This document shows, one piece after another, positions 32,442 through 36,879 of a stretch of 36,879 bases of DNA. The stretch covers positions 1 to 36,879 of the forward strand of contig NZ_JASJCS010000023.1 in the NCBI RefSeq assembly GCF_030065885.1. Direction: 5' to 3'. The DNA is from Ilumatobacter sp. GTDB taxonomy: Bacteria > Actinomycetota > Acidimicrobiia > Acidimicrobiales > Ilumatobacteraceae. Each line of letters starts with the position of its first letter. Within the stretch, counting starts at the first letter, position 1. The notes below the pieces were generated by a model. It did no database searches and had not been told where the DNA came from. It worked only from the letters and a program-made list of their open reading frames with translations. A program made the translations under genes and the position numbers.

Positions 32442-32556
32442 ACCCGGCTCCGGTGACGACCGCCCGGAGTGCAGCGCCATGGCAGCGATCGCGCCGACAG
32501 ATGTCCTGATGACTGCCACGAAGTCGACGGACTCGGCGCAGCCCGGTCGTCGCGCT

Positions 32557-33438
32557 TCAGCCGACGGCGACCTCGGCGGTGCGGTCGGCCAGGGCGGGGA
32601 CACCGAGCCGCTGGCAGGTCTCGGCGAAGTCGGGGGTCGGACCTGTCCACTTCCAGTCGTCGACCTCGCCGACCGGCGCATCGCGGTCGACCGTGGCGAT
32701 GATGCGGAACAGGAGCGCCAGCTCCATGTTGTCCTGCAGCGTCTTGGAGAGCTTCGCCGCGCCGCGAAGCCCCTCGACGTCCCACAGGCTGGCTTCGGGC
32801 GGGATCGCCTCGAGGTGTCCGTAGCGGGCCAGCACGAGCGACGTCGACTTCGCGCCCCATCCCGGCAGGCCCGGGAAACCGTCGGCCGTGTCGCCGACGA
32901 GGCCGAGGTAGTCGGGGATCGACGCCGGGCCGACGCCGAACTTCTCGCGCACGGCGTCCTCGTCGATGACCTCGCGCTTGCGGCGGTCGTACTGCACGAC
33001 TCGCCGACCCTGGACGCACTGGCCGAGATCCTTGTCGGGCGTCACGATCAGCACCTGCTCGACGCGCTCGTCGGCGGCGGCGACCCGCGCCGCGGCGCCG
33101 AGCGCGTCGTCGGCTTCCCACTCGACCATCGGCCAGGTCGTGACGCCCATGGCGATCAGCGCCTCCTCCATCACGGGGATCTGCTCGAGCAGCTCGGGCA
33201 GCATGCCCTCGCTGGTCTTGTAGCCATCCCACAGGTCGTTGCGGAACGACTCGATCACGTGGTCGCTGGCGACGCCGACGTGGGTGGCGCCGTCCTCGAA
33301 GAGCTGCAGCGTCGAGGTCAGGACGCCGATCGTGGCGTCGTACGGCCCTGGGTCGCGGCCACTCTCGCTGCGCCGGTTGGCGCTGCCGAAGTGCTGCCGG
33401 AACAGCTCGTAGGTGCCGTCGACGAGGTGGACCTTCAC
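32557..33438 (-). CDS. Stand-alone 5'-3' exonuclease (PolA N-terminal/FEN-like domain)
   Basis: The 293-residue protein matches the 5' nuclease domain of DNA polymerase I without the polymerase part. The metal ligands appear in order: Asp7 (HLVDGTYELFR), Asp59, EADD (108-111), TPDKD (Asp135, Asp137) and VGDTADG (Asp183, Asp186). The helix-hairpin-helix-like turn GWGAKS follows, and DGYKTSEGM marks the arch entry. It would remove RNA primers or 5' flaps. Start is GTG at 33438 with a weak ribosome site. It stands alone after the repeat region. Many actinobacteria carry such a gene besides polA. Confidence 0.9.
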   Translation of the reverse strand: MKVHLVDGTYELFRQHFGSANRRSESGRDPGPYDATIGVLTSTLQLFEDGATHVGVASDHVIESFRNDLWDGYKTSEGMLPELLEQIPVMEEALIAMGVTTWPMVEWEADDALGAAARVAAADERVEQVLIVTPDKDLGQCVQGRRVVQYDRRKREVIDEDAVREKFGVGPASIPDYLGLVGDTADGFPGLPGWGAKSTSLVLARYGHLEAIPPEASLWDVEGLRGAAKLSKTLQDNMELALLFRIIATVDRDAPVGEVDDWKWTGPTPDFAETCQRLGVPALADRTAEVAVG

Positions 33439-33689
33439 GCCGCCGAACCGTACCCGATGCTCCGTTGCCGGGGATCGGAGGTGATGTCCGTACGCGACGA
33501 GGCTCCTGGCGAGTGAGGCGGTGGCCAGGCGATCTGCGGCACACGGACGATGCCGATGAAGGCTGCTCCATTCCTGGCCTGACCTGGTTCACGGGCGCCC
33601 GTTGCACAGGACCCGACCACCACCTCACCCGCCGGGAGCCCGACGAGTGGGGTCCAGGATACCCCTCGGATAGCCTGGCCGGAACACCA

Positions 33690-33774
33690 GGAGGGGTGCG
33701 AGAGCGGCCGAATCGGCACGCTTGGAAAGCGTGTGAAGGGCAACCTTCCGTGGGTTCGAATCCCACTCCCTCCG
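33690..33774 (+). tRNA. tRNA-Ser (anticodon GGA)
   Basis: The 85-nt gene folds into a class II tRNA. The acceptor is GGAGGGG with TCCCTCC (one G-U pair) and discriminator G. The anticodon stem CACGC/GCGTG holds loop TTGGAAA (anticodon GGA). A long variable arm (GAAGG/CCTTC) and T-arm GTGGG-TTCGAAT-CCCAC follow. It reads UCC and UCU codons. The 3' CCA is not encoded. A possible terminator hairpin follows 10 bp later. Confidence 0.97.
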
Positions 33775-33783
33775 CTCCGGCCT

Positions 33784-33798
33784 CGGGGCTGCGCCCCG
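33784..33798 (+). terminator. Short hairpin after tRNA-Ser
   Basis: CGGGGC-TGC-GCCCCG forms a 6-bp GC stem 9 bp past the tRNA end. It plausibly ends the tRNA transcript. The following 33799-33911 is non-coding and GC-rich with nothing else recognisable. Confidence 0.5.
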
Positions 33799-33911
33799 CT
33801 CGCTCCGCTCGCACGCATCACCGCCCGGCTCGCCGGCGTTCGCTCGGTCGGGGCGGACGTCCGTCCGAAGCCACCGAGTTCGAGAGCGCCGGCAAGGCTT
33901 CCGCTCCGAGT

Positions 33912-34865
33912 TCAGGCCGAGCGTGGTCCGCGTCGTGCGATCGCGCGTACGTCGGGGTGACCGGAGAGCGCCGTCTGCCACGATCGTCCGCCGTCGGTGC
34001 TGACGACGACGTCACCCGACGGCAGCGCGATCGCCGCGACGTCGTCGTCGGCGACGAGGCGGCCGCGGTCGATCGAGCCGTCGAGGTCCGGCAGGGCGGA
34101 GAGCCGCGTGAGCGTGTCGCCGTCGAGTCGGTACACCGCGCCGTCACGCCCGAACGGACCGGATGACACGCTGACCAGGGCTCCGCCGTCCACGGCAGCG
34201 ACGGCTCGGGCGTACGTGGCGTGCAGCCCGTCGGTGAAGTGGGTCCACGATGCGCCCCGATCGGTGCTGCGGGCGAGACCGCGTGCGCCGGTCGCGGCCC
34301 AGAGGACTCCATGGTCGTCGATCGCGACGTCGTGGACGTCGACGAGCAGGTCGATCGTCGGCGCCCAGGTCCCGAGGTCGGCGGATCGGAGGATCCCGCC
34401 GACATGAACGTTGACGAAGCACTCCGAGCCGTCCGAGGCGATCGAGTACACGTCAGCCGGACCGCCCCACGGGGTGTGCCAGTCCTCGTGCGTCGGCGCA
34501 CGATCGAAGGCGTCGATGCGATGCGGATGACCGTCCGGGGTCACGCGCCACAGTCGTGCGTTCGCGCCGCCGACCAGGATGTCGTCGCCGTGCCAGGCCA
34601 GCACACGGAGTGGCCCGTCGCCGATCGAGGCGACGTGGGTCCAGTCGCCGTCGCCGGCGCTCAGGTGGATGGCGGCACCGTCGACCAGGGCGGCGATCCG
34701 GCCGCTCTCGGGGTGGACCGCGAGATCGGTGATGTCGTGGTGGGCGAGTTCGATCTGCCCGTCGGCGACGACGAGCCCGTCGGGCGTCGCGAGGACGAGT
34801 CGTCGGGCAGCCTCGCTGATGGCGAGATCATCGCTGCCGGGCAAGGTGTGGTGGGGGGAGGCCAT
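33912..34865 (-). CDS. BNR-repeat beta-propeller protein
   Basis: The 317-residue protein consists of repeated beta-sheet blades with Asp-box (BNR) motifs: STDRGASW and STDGGRSW, each Ser-x-Asp-x-Gly-x-x-Trp. Weaker blades earlier include RSADLGTW. No signal peptide, lipobox or membrane helix is seen, so it is predicted cytoplasmic. Such propellers resemble sialidase/photosystem-stability-like folds, and no catalytic residues can be assigned. The ATG at 34865 stands exactly 7 bases after the -10 of a MerR-type promoter, so the message is likely leaderless. It lies downstream of the kinase-like gene 34959-35729 on the same strand, but the palindromic promoter between them suggests separate control. 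Confidence 0.8.
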   Translation of the reverse strand: MASPHHTLPGSDDLAISEAARRLVLATPDGLVVADGQIELAHHDITDLAVHPESGRIAALVDGAAIHLSAGDGDWTHVASIGDGPLRVLAWHGDDILVGGANARLWRVTPDGHPHRIDAFDRAPTHEDWHTPWGGPADVYSIASDGSECFVNVHVGGILRSADLGTWAPTIDLLVDVHDVAIDDHGVLWAATGARGLARSTDRGASWTHFTDGLHATYARAVAAVDGGALVSVSSGPFGRDGAVYRLDGDTLTRLSALPDLDGSIDRGRLVADDDVAAIALPSGDVVVSTDGGRSWQTALSGHPDVRAIARRGPRSA

Positions 34866-34872
34866 ACGGTCG

Positions 34873-34903
34873 ACGGTACGACTTCAACCTCGGTTGAAGT
34901 CAA
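34873..34903 (-). promoter_or_regulatory. MerR-type promoter with 22-bp palindromic operator
   Basis: On the minus strand TTGACT (34903-34898) and TACCGT (34878-34873) are separated by 19 bases, longer than the optimal 17. A perfect inverted repeat with 10-bp arms, GACTTCAACC and GGTTGAAGTC (34880-34901), fills the spacer. This is the arrangement used by MerR-family activators such as SoxR and CueR, which untwist the long spacer. The A of the BNR-gene ATG lies 8 bases past the -10, so transcription would start at the start codon. The regulator gene is not in the window. Confidence 0.75.
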
Positions 34904-34958
34904 GCGCCGTCGGTGGCGCTCAACGATCGCCGGGTCGTTCGGACCGGCGACCATTCCG

Positions 34959-35729
34959 TCAGCGAAGTGCATCGGCGAACTGGTCGCGGTGATCCGTCCA
35001 CCAGCGGCGCCGACGGTCGTACTTCTCGATGCCACCGGTCTGCGCCAGCGTCGCCTCGTCGTGATCACGTCGGGCGGCGAGCTCGATGCGGTCGATGGCA
35101 TCCTCCATCGCTGTGAGCAGCCCGTCTCGTCCCTCCCGATCCAAGCCGTAGGCGTCGGCGATCAGCCGCAGCCGTTCCGGCCGGTCGGCGGGCCGCCAGC
35201 CCATCCGAGCCCGGTCGACGTCGTCCTCGATCGGCACACACACCCGTGCGAATTGAGCGAGGTCGTAGACCGGACGACCAGGGGCGGCGAACTCGAAGTC
35301 GAGCAGGGCGACGGCGACGCCGTCTCGGAAGACGACGTTCGAGAGCTCGACGTCGTTGTGGCACACCACGGTCCCACCCGCCGGGTCGGCCAACCGGTCG
35401 CTCCACGCGAGGCTCGACGGGTCGAAGCCGCGGGCCGCGTCGTGGAACGCGCGCAGGAGCATGGCGATCGACGCGAGGGCAGCGTCCGACTGGCTCCAGT
35501 CCGGATAGGGCACCACCGGCACCTCGCCGTCGATGAACTCCAGGCGTTCGCGCCCGTCGGGGTCGCGGCCGAACGGACGCGGAGCACCCTCGAATCCGGC
35601 CTCTCGCAGCGTTCGCAACAAGGCGTGGATCGAATCGGAGTGTGAACTCGACGGGCGGAGGACGTGCGGGCCGAGACGAACGACCCGGCCGGCGTTCGTG
35701 ATGCCGCCACCGAGTTGCTGCTGTTCCAC
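34959..35729 (-). CDS. Aminoglycoside phosphotransferase-family kinase
   Basis: The 256-residue protein has the APH/choline-kinase catalytic core. The Brenner-like loop is CHNDVELSN (His124, Asp126, Asn131) and the metal-binding Asp144 lies in LLDFEFAAPG. The N-terminal lobe is short and lacks a clear glycine-rich loop beyond LGGGITNAG. The family phosphorylates small molecules (aminoglycosides, choline, sugars); the substrate here is unknown and resistance should not be assumed. The GTG at 35729 is chosen because AGGA lies about 10 bases upstream. A longer frame from 35792 would collide with the tadA promoter region. Confidence 0.82.
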   Translation of the reverse strand: MEQQQLGGGITNAGRVVRLGPHVLRPSSSHSDSIHALLRTLREAGFEGAPRPFGRDPDGRERLEFIDGEVPVVPYPDWSQSDAALASIAMLLRAFHDAARGFDPSSLAWSDRLADPAGGTVVCHNDVELSNVVFRDGVAVALLDFEFAAPGRPVYDLAQFARVCVPIEDDVDRARMGWRPADRPERLRLIADAYGLDREGRDGLLTAMEDAIDRIELAARRDHDEATLAQTGGIEKYDRRRRWWTDHRDQFADALR

Positions 35730-35803
35730 CGGGCCATCCTGCCAGGCGATCGGCAGCTCGGTTCCTCCGGCTACCCCACCGCGAGCCTGCAAGACTTGCC
35801 GGC

Positions 35804-36259
35804 ATGCAGTCGGAGCTCGAGGAGGCCATGGAGCTGGCGCTCGACGAAGCTCGGGCGGCGGTCGGCCACGGCGACGTCCCCGTCGGCGCGGTGGTGCTGC
35901 GCGAGGGCCGGGTGATCGCCTCCCGGCACAACGAGCGCGAGCTCACCGGCGATCCGACCGCACACGCCGAGATCTTGGCGCTGCGCGACGCAGCGGCCGA
36001 GGTCGGCCACTGGCGGCTGGACGACTGCACCATGGTCGTCACCCTCGAGCCGTGTCCGATGTGTGCCGGCGCGATGGTGAACGGCCGCCTCGGCCGGCTC
36101 GTCTTCGGCGCCACCGACCCGAAGGCGGGCGCCGCGGGGTCGTGCTTCGACCTCGTCGACAGTCCACTGCTCAACCACCGCGTCCAGACGGCGGGCGGGG
36201 TACTCGCCGGTGACTGTGGTGCGCTGCTCGTCGAGTTCTTCGCCGCACGCCGGCGCTGA
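35804..36259 (+). CDS. tadA: tRNA-specific adenosine deaminase TadA
   Basis: The 151-residue zinc deaminase has His54-Ala-Glu56 (HAE, zinc ligand and proton shuttle) and PCPMC with Cys84 and Cys87 as the other ligands. The length and the FGATDPKAGAAGS loop are typical of TadA, which converts A34 to inosine in tRNA-Arg(ACG). It begins with ATG at 35804 and is divergent from the kinase-like gene. Its end converges with the acidic protein gene across a hairpin. Confidence 0.93.
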   Translation: MQSELEEAMELALDEARAAVGHGDVPVGAVVLREGRVIASRHNERELTGDPTAHAEILALRDAAAEVGHWRLDDCTMVVTLEPCPMCAGAMVNGRLGRLVFGATDPKAGAAGSCFDLVDSPLLNHRVQTAGGVLAGDCGALLVEFFAARRR

Positions 36260-36265
36260 ACACGA

Positions 36266-36283
36266 GCCGCCGTCAGCGGCGGC
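36266..36283. terminator. Hairpin between converging genes
   Basis: GCCGCC (36266-36271) and GGCGGC (36278-36283) form a 6-bp stem that includes the stop codon of the minus-strand gene, 7 bp past the tadA stop. Possible shared terminator. Confidence 0.4.
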
Positions 36284-36879
36284 GCAGGCTGCCGATCAGG
36301 CGGCGCAGGGCCGACGTCCGCTCGGGCTCGTCGCCCTGCTCGTCGCTCGCCGGCTCGGGCTCGTCGGCGGGCAGGATCGGGGTGGCGCTCGGCGGCACCT
36401 CGTCGAACACCGACGAGCCGCCCTGGGTCCACACGCTGTGCTCGCTACGAGCAGCAACACGCGCCGGCAGGACCAGGTCGCCGTCGGGCGACGTCGCCGA
36501 CCAGGGATCGGTCGGTGACTCCGGCTCGGCATCTTCGACCGCCGGCGACTCCGACTCGGGCGGGGTGTCGTCGGCCAGGCGCCGGCGCGGCGCCAGCGTT
36601 CCGGTCTCGATCGAGGCGACTGCACGGCGAACCGCGAGCACGACGTCGTCGTCCTCGTCGCCCGCCTCGGGGCCGCCCACCGTGAGCGCATCGAGGTCGA
36701 TGCTCGGTCCGGCGATCGGTGTCGCCGGCTCGGGCTCGGCGGGCACGGCGGTCTCGGTGCCGATGCGGGCCGTCAGCCCGGGCCGGTCGAGATCGGGATG
36801 GTCCGGCACGGCCGACTCGACGGCTCCGAACTGCTCGTCGACCTCACCGGTCGGCCAGATCACCTCGAACCGGTCGGCG
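36273..36879 (-). CDS. Acidic low-complexity protein, C-terminal part (cut by window edge)
   Basis: The frame runs open from the right edge of the window to a stop at 36273. About 202 residues are visible, reading from ADRFEVIWPTGEV. The composition is rich in Asp, Glu, Pro, Ala and Ser, hence mostly disordered. Short helical or strand patches (DDVVLAVRRAVASIETG) and a basic amphipathic end (SALRRLIGSLRRR) are seen. An in-frame GTG at 36863 could be a start, but no ribosome site precedes it and the frame continues, so the N-terminus probably lies outside. The basic C-terminal helix could contact membrane or nucleic acid. No family recognised. Confidence 0.6.
   Translation of the reverse strand, partial: ADRFEVIWPTGEVDEQFGAVESAVPDHPDLDRPGLTARIGTETAVPAEPEPATPIAGPSIDLDALTVGGPEAGDEDDDVVLAVRRAVASIETGTLAPRRRLADDTPPESESPAVEDAEPESPTDPWSATSPDGDLVLPARVAARSEHSVWTQGGSSVFDEVPPSATPILPADEPEPASDEQGDEPERTSALRRLIGSLRRR

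Noticed and set aside
33435..34166. Peptides on both strands across the tRNA-Ser gene (GIRTHGRLPFTRFP-like and WDSNPR-like)
   Set aside because: These are the familiar false translations of tRNA-Ser genes and not proteins.
34880..34901. Palindrome as a terminator for the kinase-like gene
   Set aside because: Loop of two bases is too tight and no T-run follows; the promoter hexamers at 19-bp spacing fit an operator better.
34959..35729. Antibiotic resistance gene
   Set aside because: The APH fold covers many metabolic kinases; nothing in context supports resistance.
1..36879. Insertion sequences, integrase or prophage genes
   Set aside because: No transposase, integrase, terminal repeats or att-like duplications found; codon use looks uniform.

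Overview
The window is a high-GC chromosomal segment with GTG and TTG starts, 1-4 bp gene overlaps, a tRNA without encoded CCA, and a complete conservon (histidine kinase, roadblock protein, DUF742 protein, Ras-like GTPase). Conservons are an actinobacterial hallmark. Together with a type IVa pilus system and Wzx/Wzy-type polysaccharide genes, this points to a non-mycelial actinobacterium, most likely of class Acidimicrobiia (Ilumatobacter-like). That placement is inference from gene content, not from a search.

Layout. (1) 1-605: a proline-rich partial gene and a small single-pass membrane protein. (2) 830-19404: an exopolysaccharide or surface-glycan locus bordered by type IV prepilins. It holds a sugar-nucleotide epimerase (939-1868), two prepilins (1889-2643, minus), a WbpM/PglF-type 4,6-dehydratase (2816-4633), a WbpA-type UDP-HexNAc 6-dehydrogenase (4684-5976), a glycosyltransferase / methyltransferase / flippase operon (5995-9365, minus) and an AsnB-type amidotransferase with a glycosyltransferase (9451-12508). 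A minus-strand operon follows: two paralogous Wzy-like polymerases with helical tails, a WecA/WbpL-type initiating transferase, a glycosyltransferase and a short-chain reductase (12466-19023). A third, probably major, prepilin (19096-19404) has its own terminator.

(3) 19653-27307: the pilus machine. It comprises a small coiled-coil protein, a DUF429-like protein, PilT, the prepilin peptidase PilD, PilC, PilB and a 404-residue coiled-coil protein directly upstream of pilB. (4) 27618-32059: a translationally coupled cvnABCD-type conservon, divergent from the coiled-coil/pilB/pilC operon, followed by a hairpin and a degenerate three-copy intergenic repeat. (5) 32557-36879: housekeeping and accessory genes: a stand-alone 5'-3' exonuclease, tRNA-Ser(GGA), a BNR-propeller protein behind a MerR-type promoter, a small-molecule kinase, tadA, and an acidic low-complexity protein cut by the window end.

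How it may work together. PilD matures the three prepilins, PilB and PilC assemble the fibre and PilT retracts it. The glycan genes can make, link to undecaprenyl phosphate, flip and polymerise a repeat unit predicted to contain a 6-deoxy-HexNAc and possibly an amidated amino-uronic acid. The kinase / roadblock / GTPase module next to pilB is a candidate switch for pilus activity, by analogy with the MglA/MglB polarity switch of Myxococcus. This link rests on gene order and family knowledge only.
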